Origin: JASHSH01 sp036490215 | Lineage (GTDB): Bacteria; Pseudomonadota; Alphaproteobacteria; Rhodospirillales; Magnetospirillaceae | Direction: 5' to 3' | Length of the DNA stretch: 64,000 nucleotides | NCBI GenBank assembly: GCA_036490215.1 | Contig: DASXEH010000029.1 | Location: 25,117 to 89,116, forward strand | Shown: piece after piece, positions 9,079-17,706 of the stretch | Layout of the letters: each line of letters begins with the position of its first letter | Numbering within the stretch: the stretch's first letter is position 1 | Notes under the pieces: generated by a model | Told to the model about the DNA's origin: nothing | The model's input: the letters and a program-made list of their open reading frames with translations, nothing else | Databases searched by the model: none | Translations under genes and position numbers: made by a program

Positions 9079-9680
9079 GATACCCGCCCGAGCTGACGCA
9101 GACCGTAACGCACCAGCGCCTTCGCATCAGCGCCCTCACCTGCATTCGCGACGGCTTTGAGGATCGCATCCTCGGCCTCGGCACGACGATAACCGAGATT
9201 GACCAAGGCTGAGACTGCCTCGCCGGCCGAGCCGACGACACCGACCGGCGCGGCGCTGGTCGTCGCGGGACCGATGGCAATGCCGACCGCTTTATCCTTG
9301 AGTTCGATCGCCAGACGTGCCGCCAGTTTTGCGCCGACGCCATTGGCGCGTGAGAGCGCCGTCTTGTCGCCCGCAGCGATCGCACGCGCCAACTCGTCGG
9401 TCGACAGCGCCGATAAGATCGCCAACGCCACCTTGCCGCCGACGCCCTGCACGGTCAGCAGCAACCGGAACCAATCGCGCTCGGCCGCATCGATGAAACC
9501 GTAGAGATGGATGTGGTCTTCGCGAACATGGGTCTCGACGAAGAGCGCGATGGCCTGCCCGACGGCCAAATGACCCAGAGTGCGCGATGAACCGAAAATG
9601 AGATAGCCGACACCCCCGACATCGATCACCGCCGAGTCAGCGCCGGCCGAGTCGACGAGGCCCTTGAGCCGCGCGATCAT
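9075..9680 (-). CDS. ruvA: Holliday junction DNA-binding protein RuvA
   Basis: RuvA binds the four-way junction as a tetramer and loads RuvB. The 201-residue protein has the N-terminal OB fold (MIARLKGLVDSAGADSAVIDVGGVGYLI read in parts), the helix-hairpin-helix region LLTVQGVGGKVALAILSALS and GVGAKLAARLAIELKDK, and a C-terminal RuvB-interacting helical domain (VNLGYRRAEAEDAI). Both ends overlap its neighbours ruvC and ruvB by 4 bases. Confidence 0.98.
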   Translation of the reverse strand: MIARLKGLVDSAGADSAVIDVGGVGYLIFGSSRTLGHLAVGQAIALFVETHVREDHIHLYGFIDAAERDWFRLLLTVQGVGGKVALAILSALSTDELARAIAAGDKTALSRANGVGAKLAARLAIELKDKAVGIAIGPATTSAAPVGVVGSAGEAVSALVNLGYRRAEAEDAILKAVANAGEGADAKALVRYGLRQLGRVS

Positions 9681-10189
9681 CGTGCCCCGCCCGCTGCGGC
9701 GATACGGCGCGCGAGACCGCTATTCTGCTGCGCATGGCAGATCGCGACAGCCAGCGCATCGGCGGCGTCCGCCGTTTTGACCATGCAGCCCGGTAGCAAA
9801 CGCCGCACCATGAAGCCGATCTGCTCCTTGGCGGCATGGCCCGATCCAACCACGGTCTTCTTGATCGCATTCGGTGTGTATTCGGCGCAAGCGATTCCCG
9901 CGGCGCCGATGGCGACGATTACCGCGCCGCGCGCCTGACCCAGCTTCAAGGTCGAGGTCGGGTTCTTGTTGACGAAGGTCTCTTCGACCGCCGCCGCGTC
10001 CGGCTTATAGGTGGCGATCACCTCGCTGACGCCTTTGAAGAGCTGCGCCAGTCGTTCCGATAGCGGCAGATCATCCGTCGAGCGCACAACGCCATCGGCC
10101 ACCCAGCGAAGCCGATTGTCCTCGGCATCGATCACACCCCAGCCGGTGGTCCGCAAACCAGGATCGATGCCGAGGAATCGTCTACTCAC
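9677..10189 (-). CDS. ruvC: Holliday junction resolvase RuvC
   Basis: RuvC cuts Holliday junctions symmetrically after RuvAB-driven migration. The 170-residue protein has an RNase H fold with its acidic residues in place: the first Asp in FLGIDPGLRTTGWGV, the Glu in AAVEETFVNKNPTSTLKLGQARG, and the Asp cluster in KTADAADALAVAICHA. It overlaps yebC upstream and ruvA downstream by 4 bases each. Confidence 0.98.
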   Translation of the reverse strand: MSRRFLGIDPGLRTTGWGVIDAEDNRLRWVADGVVRSTDDLPLSERLAQLFKGVSEVIATYKPDAAAVEETFVNKNPTSTLKLGQARGAVIVAIGAAGIACAEYTPNAIKKTVVGSGHAAKEQIGFMVRRLLPGCMVKTADAADALAVAICHAQQNSGLARRIAAAGGAR

Positions 10190-10938
10190 GCGCTGAGCCG
10201 CTCCATCACGTCTTGGGCGATGTCGAAATTCGCCTGCACCCGCTGCACGTCGTCGTTGTCTTCGAGGACTTCGAGCAGCTTCAGCAGAGACTGCGCCGTC
10301 TGCTCATCGCCCACCGGCGCTTGAGTCTTCGGCTTCCAATCGAGCCGCGCGCTGGCCGGGGTGCCGAACTTGGTTTCCAGCGCTTCGCGCACAGCGCCGA
10401 GGCTGTCAGGCGCGCAGGTGATGTCATGGCCATCGGGCGTCGAGACCACATCGTCGGCTCCGGCATCGAGCGCGGCTTCGAACATCTTGTCGGCATCGGC
10501 GACGGTGGCCGGATAGCGGATCGCGCCGACGCGGTCGAACATGAAGCTGACCGAATTGGTTTCGCCGAGCGTCCCGCCCTGCTTGGTGAAGGCGGTGCGG
10601 ATTTCCGAAGCGGTGCGGTTGCGGTTGTCGGTCAGCGCCTCGACGATGATGGCGACGCCGCCGGGGCCGTAACCCTCGTAGCGCACCTCTTCATAGTTCG
10701 CATCGCCTTCGCCGCCAGCGCCGCGCTTGATCGCCCGCTCGATCGTGTCCCGCGGCATATTGTTTTCACGCGCCGCCTGCATGGCCGAACGCAGTCGCGA
10801 ATTGGAATTGGGGTCGGTTGATCCAGTCCGCGCCGACGTCGTCAATTCGCGGATGATCTTGGTAAACACTTTGGCGCGCTTCGCATCCTGCGCGCCCTTA
10901 CGGTGCATAATGTTCTTAAACTGGGAATGTCCGGCCAT
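10186..10938 (-). CDS. yebC: YebC/PmpR-family protein
   Basis: YebC-family proteins are described as transcriptional regulators and, more recently, as factors that relieve ribosome stalling. Which role applies here cannot be read from the sequence. The 250-residue protein starts MAGHSQFKNIMHRKGAQDA, the family's invariant N-terminus, followed by RAKVFTKIIRELTTSAR and YEGYGPGGVAIIVEALTDN. The frame stays open further upstream, but this ATG is chosen because the signature begins there. It heads the yebC-ruvCAB unit. Confidence 0.95.
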   Translation of the reverse strand: MAGHSQFKNIMHRKGAQDAKRAKVFTKIIRELTTSARTGSTDPNSNSRLRSAMQAARENNMPRDTIERAIKRGAGGEGDANYEEVRYEGYGPGGVAIIVEALTDNRNRTASEIRTAFTKQGGTLGETNSVSFMFDRVGAIRYPATVADADKMFEAALDAGADDVVSTPDGHDITCAPDSLGAVREALETKFGTPASARLDWKPKTQAPVGDEQTAQSLLKLLEVLEDNDDVQRVQANFDIAQDVMERLSA

Positions 10939-11054
10939 TGCCTCTGCCCTTAGGGCTCTTTGCGAGAGCCTATACCATAGATTGTGAACGCATGCCACGG
11001 CTGGCCAGCGCATTTAACGCAGCCGGCCGCCGAATCATGCGGCTGGAGGGTGTA

Positions 11055-11468
11055 TCAGGAATCCTGGCGGGAGGGCCAGGGGATCGGAACGATTTCGACC
11101 CCCTCGTCGCTCAATTCCTTGGCCTCGTCGGGCGTGGCCTCGCCGTAGATGGGGCGCTCTTCCGTTTCACCATAGTGAATACGCCGCGCTTCCTCGGGAA
11201 ACTTGTTACCGACGTAATCGGCATTGGCCTCGACCTGCTTGCGCAGCTCGGTCATGGCCTCGCGCATCTTGATGGCGATGCCTTCGGCCTTGCTGCCGGT
11301 TCCGCCTTTGAGCAGAGCCGGCGCGCTCATAGCCTTTTTGACCTTGGTGCTGCCGCAGACCGGGCATTCGACCTTGCCGGCCTTGGCCTGCTTGTCGAAG
11401 GCGTCGCTGGTCTTGAACCAACCTTCGAAGGCGTGCTTCTTCGCGCATTGCAGATCGTAGAGGATCAT
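11055..11468 (-). CDS. DUF1178 family protein
   Basis: A 137-residue protein of unknown function. It opens with MILYDLQCAKKHAFEGWF and contains one zinc-finger-like CPVCGSTKVKKAMSAPAL motif near residues 35-52, both hallmarks of DUF1178. The C-terminal half is charged (EEARRIHYGETEERPIYGEAT). Its start overlaps the stop of the upstream nitrilase-like gene by 4 bases, so it is the last gene of the nudC-comF-grxC-nit operon. No catalytic role can be assigned. Confidence 0.88.
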   Translation of the reverse strand: MILYDLQCAKKHAFEGWFKTSDAFDKQAKAGKVECPVCGSTKVKKAMSAPALLKGGTGSKAEGIAIKMREAMTELRKQVEANADYVGNKFPEEARRIHYGETEERPIYGEATPDEAKELSDEGVEIVPIPWPSRQDS

Positions 11469-12292
11469 TGCGGCGGACTCGCGAAGTCGCGGTCATGGCC
11501 CAGCGTCGGCATCTTACGCCGCGCGTCCTTGACCTGGTCGGTATCGATTTCGGCCATGACATAGCCGGGCTCTTCGCCCGCATCAGCCAGCACATCGCCC
11601 CAAGGGGAAACGACCAGGGCATGGCCATAAGTCTGACGACCGCCGGCATGATCGCCACATTGCGCCGGCGCCAGGACATAACAACCGGTCTCGATGGCGC
11701 GGGCGCGCAGAAGGATATGCCAGTGCGCCTTGCCCGTGGTCCGGGTGAAGGCGGAGGGCACGGTGATGAAGTCGGCGCCGGCCTTGCCCAAGGCGCGATA
11801 GAGCTGCGGGAAGCGCACGTCATAGCAGATCGACAGGCCAAGCTTGCCCCAGGGCAGATCGACGGTCTGCGCCGCCTGCCCCGGCCGGAAGGTTGCCGAC
11901 TCGCGGTAGACTTCGCCATTGCCGAGATCGACATCGAACATATGGATTTTGTCGTATTGGGCAACCTGCTTGCCGGCGGGGTCGAACATATAGGTGCGGT
12001 TGGCGAGGCGGCCGTCATCCAACTTGATATGCAGCGTGCCGCCATGCAGCCAGGTCGCGGTTTCGCGGGCGAGGCTCTTGAACGCGGCAATCGCGGGATG
12101 GTTTTCGGCAGGCGCCGACTTGGCGAGCGTATTCTCGCGGCCCGACTCCATCATCACCACATTCTCGGGCATCAGAATCAAATCGGCGCCGGCCGCCTTG
12201 GCCTGGCGCGCAAGTTTGGACACCGTCTCGATATTGGTATGAAGATCGTTGCCTGCGTTGACTTGGATGCAGGCAGCGCGGAACACGGTCAT
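11465..12292 (-). CDS. Carbon-nitrogen hydrolase, Nit-type amidase
   Basis: A 275-residue nitrilase-superfamily amidase. The Glu-Lys-Cys triad is visible: Glu in LILMPENVVMM, Lys in YDKIHMFDVD, Cys in LSICYDVRFPQLYRAL. The closest named relatives are Nit1/Nit2 enzymes that hydrolyse deaminated glutathione or omega-amides. The adjacent glutaredoxin gene, which it overlaps by 4 bases, fits a glutathione-repair role, but that is inference. The exact substrate is not determinable from sequence. Confidence 0.9.
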   Translation of the reverse strand: MTVFRAACIQVNAGNDLHTNIETVSKLARQAKAAGADLILMPENVVMMESGRENTLAKSAPAENHPAIAAFKSLARETATWLHGGTLHIKLDDGRLANRTYMFDPAGKQVAQYDKIHMFDVDLGNGEVYRESATFRPGQAAQTVDLPWGKLGLSICYDVRFPQLYRALGKAGADFITVPSAFTRTTGKAHWHILLRARAIETGCYVLAPAQCGDHAGGRQTYGHALVVSPWGDVLADAGEEPGYVMAEIDTDQVKDARRKMPTLGHDRDFASPPQ

Positions 12293-12549
12293 GTCGGTTC
12301 GAGGATTTGATCCAACTCGCCCTTGCGGTCGAGCGCATAGAGTTCGTCGCTGCCGCCGACATGGATGCCGTTGATGAAGATCTGCGGCACGGTACGCTTG
12401 CCGCCCGCGCGCTTGATCATCGCGTCCCGGATCGCCGGATCGGCCGCCACGTCGATCTCCTTATAGGCGACGCCCTTCTTGCTCAGCAGCGACTTGGCGC
12501 GCACGCAATAGGGGCAGATCGGGGTGGTGTAAATCTCGACTTCGGGCAT
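12289..12549 (-). CDS. grxC: Glutaredoxin 3 (GrxC)
   Basis: A small dithiol glutaredoxin that reduces disulfides with glutathione. From the chosen ATG it has 86 residues. The redox motif CPYC lies at residues 12-15, and the GSH-binding TVPQIFINGIHVGGSDELYALD segment (given in part) lies near 50-70. A GTG three codons upstream is possible, but a GAGGAG-type ribosome site sits better before this ATG. It lies between comF (about 25 bases) and the nitrilase gene (4-base overlap). Confidence 0.95.
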   Translation of the reverse strand: MPEVEIYTTPICPYCVRAKSLLSKKGVAYKEIDVAADPAIRDAMIKRAGGKRTVPQIFINGIHVGGSDELYALDRKGELDQILEPT

Positions 12550-12573
12550 GGTCCTCACTCCTCACCGGCAACC

Positions 12574-13359
12574 TTAGGAATATAGGGATTGTTCGGCAAT
12601 TTCAAAGTCGGGGGTCAGAACCACCCGGGCCAGGGTCAGGACATCAACCTGGGTCGCACCGCCCCTGTGCATAACCCGCACGCACTCCTCGACCGTCGCC
12701 CCGCTGGTGAGGACGTCGTCAATCAGAACCACCGCCTTGCCGTCGATCGCTTCAGGCCGACGCAGCCGGAACGCGCCTTTGACATTCCGCCGCCGCTGGC
12801 CGCGCCCGAGCGTCCCTTGGGATGGCGTCGCCCGCACGCGGGCTAAAGCGTCGGGAACACAGGTTTTATCGGCCTGGCGTGCGATGGCCGAGGCCAGCAT
12901 CGCCGCCTGATTGTAGCGCCGCCGCCACAGCCGCCAGGGGTGGAGCGGAACGGGGACGATGACGTCGGCGTCGGCCAGTAAGGTGCTTCCGGCGCGGGCC
13001 ATCCAGCGGGCGAAATGGGGTGCGGCAGCCGTCCGATCACCATGCTTGAAACGCAGGATCAGCGCCCGGCTGGCGTCGTCGTAGCGAAAGACCGCCCGGG
13101 CGCGATTATAGCCGGGCGGGTCAGCCATGCAGGCAGCGCAAAGGCTCGATCCAGCCAGATCGACCTCGAAAGGCTGCCCGCATGTGTCGCATTGGGGGGC
13201 GGTGATGAAGCTCATCCCCTCCCAGCAGGCGGTGCAGAGCGCGCCGGTTTCACCGACGATGGCGCCGCAACGCAAGCACCGGCCAGGTAGAAACGCATCG
13301 ACGGCAACCGATGCCGCCTTGCCGAGCGTTTTGGCCCAGACCTGAGCCGCCGCGCTCAT
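12574..13359 (-). CDS. comF: ComF-family phosphoribosyltransferase-like protein
   Basis: ComF proteins are linked to DNA uptake or processing in competent bacteria; in most alphaproteobacteria the role is unproven. The 261-residue protein has an N-terminal double zinc-finger region (CLRCGAIV, CTACW, CDTCGQPF, CAAC) and a C-terminal phosphoribosyltransferase fold with PRPP loop VVLIDDVLTSGATVEEC. The ATG is chosen because it overlaps the nudC stop as ATGA. The open frame further upstream shadows nudC. Confidence 0.92.
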   Translation of the reverse strand: MSAAAQVWAKTLGKAASVAVDAFLPGRCLRCGAIVGETGALCTACWEGMSFITAPQCDTCGQPFEVDLAGSSLCAACMADPPGYNRARAVFRYDDASRALILRFKHGDRTAAAPHFARWMARAGSTLLADADVIVPVPLHPWRLWRRRYNQAAMLASAIARQADKTCVPDALARVRATPSQGTLGRGQRRRNVKGAFRLRRPEAIDGKAVVLIDDVLTSGATVEECVRVMHRGGATQVDVLTLARVVLTPDFEIAEQSLYS

Positions 13360-14303
13360 GGCGCTTTGGTCGCCCCGTTCGCCAGCCAGTGCTCGATCAC
13401 GAAGCGCGCAACCACGCCGCGCGGCGGCAGATGCAGCCTCATCCCCCGCACCTCTTCTTTGCGGGCGATCGCCTCGACCTCGGCACGGGTAAACCACTGC
13501 GCATCTTCGAGCTCGGACGTATCGACGGTCAGTTCCTCGGTCAGCGCCTCGGAAACGAAGCCCATCATCAGCGACCCGGGAAAGGGCCAGGGCTGCGACG
13601 CGAGATAGGTCACCTTGCCGACCTTCACGCCGACCTCTTCGCCCACTTCGCGGCGGACGGCGCCTTCGATCGTTTCGGCCGGCGACACAAAGCCTGCCAG
13701 CGGGGAATAGAAGCCCGGCGGAAATCGCGGCTGACGGCCAAGGATGCAGCGGTCGCCCTTGGTCACCAGAGTCAGCACTACCGGATCGGTGCGCGGGAAC
13801 TCCTGCCAGGCGCAGCTTGCATTGGTGCAGAGGCGGCGATGGCCACCATCCTTGGCGATCATCGGCGACCCGCAACGGCCACAATGCCGGGTGCGGTTGA
13901 TCCAGTTGGCGAAATGCCCCGCCATCACCACCAACTGCCCTTCGCCGGGCGACAGCGTCGTCGCCGTCTGGAAGATGCCGACAAAATCGCCATCGGGCTT
14001 CACATCGCGCGGCCGGGTCTCGATCGTCTGGGGCGCCTCGGCGGGAATCACCGCGAAGCGATAGAAGTGTTCGTACTCACCGAGGAAGATGACTTCTGCA
14101 CCCTTCTCGACCTCGCCATGCACAGCGTCCCAGGACACCCAGGCCAGCGCCAGCGGCTCGATCGAAGCGCTTTTGACGCGCCCGGCTTGAATGAACATGA
14201 AGCGCGAGTCGGCGCCGCGCATCAGCGCATCCAAGGCCGGCGCGTCGAGGCGGATATGTTCGTGGCGTTCGACGGATTCGTCGATGAAATTCAATATGTG
14301 CAT
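13356..14303 (-). CDS. nudC: NAD(+) diphosphatase / NADH pyrophosphatase NudC
   Basis: A Nudix hydrolase that cleaves NAD(H), and in E. coli also removes NAD caps from RNA. The 315-residue protein has an N-terminal NUDIX-like domain, a four-cysteine zinc ribbon (CGRCGSPM and CTNASCAW), and an intact Nudix box, GFVSPAETIEGAVRREVGEEVGV read as GX5EX7REVGEEVGV. The following SQPWPFPGSLMMGF is the NudC-specific motif. It is the first gene of its minus-strand operon and is divergent from the methyltransferase at 14350. Confidence 0.96.
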   Translation of the reverse strand: MHILNFIDESVERHEHIRLDAPALDALMRGADSRFMFIQAGRVKSASIEPLALAWVSWDAVHGEVEKGAEVIFLGEYEHFYRFAVIPAEAPQTIETRPRDVKPDGDFVGIFQTATTLSPGEGQLVVMAGHFANWINRTRHCGRCGSPMIAKDGGHRRLCTNASCAWQEFPRTDPVVLTLVTKGDRCILGRQPRFPPGFYSPLAGFVSPAETIEGAVRREVGEEVGVKVGKVTYLASQPWPFPGSLMMGFVSEALTEELTVDTSELEDAQWFTRAEVEAIARKEEVRGMRLHLPPRGVVARFVIEHWLANGATKAP

Positions 14304-14349
14304 AGCGCCAAGCTAGCCGGGTTCGCGGCGCGATGCCATAGTGCCGGCC

Positions 14350-15234
14350 ATGTCGGAAGTTTCGGTTTTCGATCGTGCCCAAGTCCGCCGTCAACGCGAC
14401 CGCGCGGCCACCACATTTGACGAACATTCTTTTCTGTTCGAGGAAGTGGCCGATCGATTGTGTGATCGACTGCTTGACGTCACGCGCCGCTTTCCCTTGG
14501 CGCTCGATCTGGGCTGCCACACCGGCGCGCTCGGCCGGCAATTGGCGGGGCGCGGCGGGATCGAACGCCTGGTCCAATGCGATCTGTCGCTGCCGATGGC
14601 GCAGCGGGCGGGCGGTGAAGCGGTGGTGGGCGATGAAGAGGCCCTGCCCTTCGCGTCAAAGACCTTCGATCTGGTGCTGAGCAATCTCAGCCTGCACTGG
14701 GTCAACGATCTGCCCGGCGCCCTGGTGCAAATCAATCACGCCCTCAAACCGGATGGCCTATTCCTCGCGACGATGCTGGGCGGCGAGACGTTGAACGAAC
14801 TCCGCCGCTGCTTCATCGAAGCGGAATTATCCGAGGAAGGCGGCGCCGGGCCGCGCGTTTCGCCCTTCGCCGATGTCCGCGATGCTGGGGCATTGCTACA
14901 GCGCGCCGGCTTTGCTTTGCCGGTGGTCGATTTCGATATCATCACCGTGACCTATGCCGAGCCTCTGAAGCTGCTGGCCGATCTGCGCGGCATGGGCGAG
15001 ACCAACGCGACGCTGGCCCGCCGCCGCAATACCACGCGGCGCGGCACCGTTATGAAGGCGATGGAGCTTTATCGCGAACGCTTCGCTGAGGCCGATGGCC
15101 GAGTCAAAGCGACGTTCCAAGTGCTGACCCTGACCGCCTGGCGGCCCCACGAATCGCAGCAGAAGCCCCTCGCCCGCGGCTCAGGCAAAGCAAGCCTGGC
15201 CGACACGTTGCGCACCAACTCTCCCAAATCCTGA
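14350..15234 (+). CDS. SAM-dependent methyltransferase, NDUFAF5/BioC-like
   Basis: A class I methyltransferase of 294 residues. It starts MSEVSVFDRAQVRRQRDRAA, typical of bacterial relatives of mitochondrial NDUFAF5, a complex I assembly hydroxylase. SAM motif I is LALDLGCHTGALGRQLAG and the post-motif is LVLSNLSLHWVNDLPGAL. It is close to BioC, but no biotin genes are nearby. An upstream GTG three codons earlier is less likely than this ATG. The substrate is inferred only from family resemblance. Confidence 0.85.
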   Translation: MSEVSVFDRAQVRRQRDRAATTFDEHSFLFEEVADRLCDRLLDVTRRFPLALDLGCHTGALGRQLAGRGGIERLVQCDLSLPMAQRAGGEAVVGDEEALPFASKTFDLVLSNLSLHWVNDLPGALVQINHALKPDGLFLATMLGGETLNELRRCFIEAELSEEGGAGPRVSPFADVRDAGALLQRAGFALPVVDFDIITVTYAEPLKLLADLRGMGETNATLARRRNTTRRGTVMKAMELYRERFAEADGRVKATFQVLTLTAWRPHESQQKPLARGSGKASLADTLRTNSPKS

Positions 15235-15243
15235 CGCTCTCCG

Positions 15244-15954
15244 ATGCACTTTCACGCCCCGCTGGTCCGCGCGACTTTGCTGCAACGCTATAAGCGTTTC
15301 CTCGCCGATGTGCGGTTCGACGACGGCACGATCACCACCGTCCATGTCGCCAATCCCGGCACGATGATGGGGTTGATCGCCCCCGGCGAAGAAATCTGGG
15401 TCTCACCGGCCAGCAACCCCGACCGCAAGCTACAATGGAATTGGGAGTTGGTGACCGACAACGGCCATCTGGTCGGGATCAACACCGCCCATCCCAATGC
15501 CATCGTTGCCGAAGCGCTGAAGGCCGACGCGATTCCAGGGCTGCGCGGCTACGAGATGCATCGCCGCGAGGTGAAATACGGCAAGAACTCGCGCATCGAC
15601 GTGCTGCTCGAAAGTCCCGGCAAGCCCGCCTGCTATCTCGAGGTCAAAAACGTCCATATGAAACGCGGGCCGGATGCCTGTTTTCCCGATTGCGTCACCG
15701 CCCGCGGCGCCAAGCATCTGGAAGAACTCTCAGATATGGTCCGGGCCGGGTATCGGGCCGTCATGCTGTTCCTGGTCCAGCGCGACGACTGCAAAGATTT
15801 CACCTTTGCCGACGACATCGACCCGGCCTATACCGCGGCCTTCGACCGGGCCATGGCAGCCGGGGTCGAGGCCCTCTGTTACGCCTGCCGGCTGTCCTTG
15901 ACCGAAATCGCCCTGGATCACCCGCTTGTTATCGCCTGGCCGCGCGCTAAATAA
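15244..15954 (+). CDS. sfsA: DNA/RNA nuclease SfsA
   Basis: SfsA was named for sugar fermentation stimulation and has a restriction-endonuclease-like fold with OB domain. The 236-residue protein carries RYKRFLADV near the start, the VHVANPGTMMGL motif, and the nuclease-type core with RIDVLLESPGKPACYLEVKNVHM, containing the D...ExK pattern, followed by FPDCVTARGAKHLEEL. It starts 9 bases after the methyltransferase stop. Confidence 0.95.
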   Translation: MHFHAPLVRATLLQRYKRFLADVRFDDGTITTVHVANPGTMMGLIAPGEEIWVSPASNPDRKLQWNWELVTDNGHLVGINTAHPNAIVAEALKADAIPGLRGYEMHRREVKYGKNSRIDVLLESPGKPACYLEVKNVHMKRGPDACFPDCVTARGAKHLEELSDMVRAGYRAVMLFLVQRDDCKDFTFADDIDPAYTAAFDRAMAAGVEALCYACRLSLTEIALDHPLVIAWPRAK

Positions 15955-16039
15955 ACCCCTAACCCGTGCCCTAAAGCGCCGTATGGAAATCCTCGCCGCG
16001 GCAGGCTAGAATCCGGGAACAGCTACGGAACACCGATTG

Positions 16040-16852
16040 ATGGATCGCGAAGACACCAAGCGCGAAGCTCAGCGCGTCACAATTCACGGCCCCGAGGCTT
16101 TCGCGGGCATGCGCAAGGCTGGCCACATGGCCGCCGAACTGCTCGACTACATCGCCCCCTTCGTCGTTCCCGGCGTGACGACCAACAAGCTCGATCAGAT
16201 TTGCGAAGAGTGGACCCAGGCGCATGGCGCGATCTCCGCCCCGCTGGGCTATCGCGGCTTTCCGAAATCGATCTGCACCTCGATCAACCATGTCGTCTGC
16301 CACGGTATCCCTGGCGATCGCGCGCTCGATGACGGCGACATCGTCAATATCGACGTCACGCCGATCGTCGATGGCTGGCATGGCGATTCGAGCCGCATGT
16401 ATTACGTCGGCAAGGTCGGCGTGAAGGCACGCAAGCTCTGCGACGTGACCTATGAATCTCTGATGCGCGGCATCGCGGTGGTGAAGCCGGGTGCGACGCT
16501 TGGCGATATCGGTCACGCGATCCAGGAATACGTGGAGGAAAATCGCTTCTCGGTGGTGCGCGAATTCTGCGGCCATGGGATCAGCAAGATCTTCCACGAG
16601 CCGCCGAATGTGATGCATTTCGGCCGCCCCAAAGACGGTCTGGTGATCAAACCGGGCATGATCTTCACGATCGAGCCGATGGTGAATGCCGGCCGCTGGG
16701 AGACGAAGATTCTCTCCGATGGCTGGACCGCTGTGACCAAGGATCGCAGCCTTTCGGCGCAGTTCGAGCACACGATCGGCGTCACGGAAACCGGCTGCGA
16801 GATCTTCACCCTCTCGCCGACAGGCCTCGACCGACCGCCCTATGCGGCCTGA
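16040..16852 (+). CDS. map: Type I methionine aminopeptidase
   Basis: Removes the N-terminal methionine from nascent proteins and needs two divalent metals. The 270-residue protein shows the substrate His region (INHVVCHGIP), the metal ligands in VNIDVTPIVDGWHGDSSRMY (both Asp), the His in CGHGISKIFHEPP, the Glu in FTIEPMVNAG and the final Glu in AQFEHTIGVTETG. The ATG at 16040 is preferred to the TTG one codon before. Its 3' end overlaps radC. Confidence 0.97.
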   Translation: MDREDTKREAQRVTIHGPEAFAGMRKAGHMAAELLDYIAPFVVPGVTTNKLDQICEEWTQAHGAISAPLGYRGFPKSICTSINHVVCHGIPGDRALDDGDIVNIDVTPIVDGWHGDSSRMYYVGKVGVKARKLCDVTYESLMRGIAVVKPGATLGDIGHAIQEYVEENRFSVVREFCGHGISKIFHEPPNVMHFGRPKDGLVIKPGMIFTIEPMVNAGRWETKILSDGWTAVTKDRSLSAQFEHTIGVTETGCEIFTLSPTGLDRPPYAA

Positions 16853-17570
16853 CGCGACCGAATCGGCGCGGAATTCAGGCACCGACGACGGCTCGACTGA
16901 GCCGCATTATCTCGGCCACCGGCAACGCTTGCGCGACCGCTTTCAAAAGGGCGGCGCCGATGCGTTGGCCGATTACGAGCTTCTCGAACTCATCCTGTTC
17001 CTCGCCATCCCCCGCCGCGACGTGAAGCCGCTGGCCAAGGCGCTGCTGAAGGAATTCGGCAGCCTGCAGGGCGTGTTGGGCGCGGAGGTCGGGCGGCTGG
17101 CGGATTTCGAGGGGCTGAACGAGAACGCCGCCGTGACGCTCAAAGTCGTGGCCGCGGCGGCCCGTAGCATGACGCGCGAACAGGTGATTCAGCGTAATGT
17201 GCTGACCAGCTGGGACAAGCTGATCGAGTATTGCCGCACGGCGCTGGCGCACGAGCCCACCGAACGCTTCCACCTGCTCTTTCTCGACCGCAAGAACACG
17301 CTGATCGCCGACGAGGTGCAACAGGAAGGCACGATCGATCACACGCCGGTCTACCCGCGCGAAGTGGTCAAGCGGGCGCTGGAGCTCAATGCCAGCGCCA
17401 TCATCATGGTGCACAACCATCCCTCAGGCGATACCGCGCCCAGCCGCGCCGATATCGAGATGACCAAGCGCGTCCGCGACGCGCTAAGCGCGGTCAACAT
17501 CGCGTTGCACGACCACCTCGTGATCGGCCGCGCGGGCCATACGAGTTTCAAAGTCCTAGGCCTGCTCTAA
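16842..17570 (+). CDS. radC: RadC/YeeS-type JAMM-domain protein
   Basis: RadC proteins were named for DNA repair, but the role is disputed. The 242-residue protein has an N-terminal helix-hairpin-helix UPF0758 region (DYELLELILFLAIPRRDVKPLAK) and a C-terminal JAB/MPN metalloprotease-like domain with the complete motif VHNHPSGDTAPSRAD (HxH, Ser, Asp). It begins 11 bases inside the end of map, so the two are translationally linked. Confidence 0.95.
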   Translation: MRPDATESARNSGTDDGSTEPHYLGHRQRLRDRFQKGGADALADYELLELILFLAIPRRDVKPLAKALLKEFGSLQGVLGAEVGRLADFEGLNENAAVTLKVVAAAARSMTREQVIQRNVLTSWDKLIEYCRTALAHEPTERFHLLFLDRKNTLIADEVQQEGTIDHTPVYPREVVKRALELNASAIIMVHNHPSGDTAPSRADIEMTKRVRDALSAVNIALHDHLVIGRAGHTSFKVLGLL

Positions 17571-17653
17571 GGGTCTTTGCCCGCCCTCCCGAGGCGCGCC
17601 CCTAGGCCAATTTCCCGATGATTTCCATAGCCTTGCTCCATTTCGGTCACACC

Positions 17654-17671
17654 TTGGCCACAATGGGCCAA
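17654..17671. promoter_or_regulatory. Perfect TTGGCC/GGCCAA dyad upstream of kaiC
   Basis: A 6-base perfect inverted repeat with a 6-base spacer lies 35 bases before the kaiC-like ATG, in the only noncoding gap (17571-17706) before that pair. A dyad in this place could be an operator for the kaiC-kinase operon. There is no run of T after it, so it is not a terminator of radC. Confidence 0.3.
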
Positions 17672-17706
17672 CACCCTTCGGCGCATAATTAAGAAGGTTG
17701 AATGCT

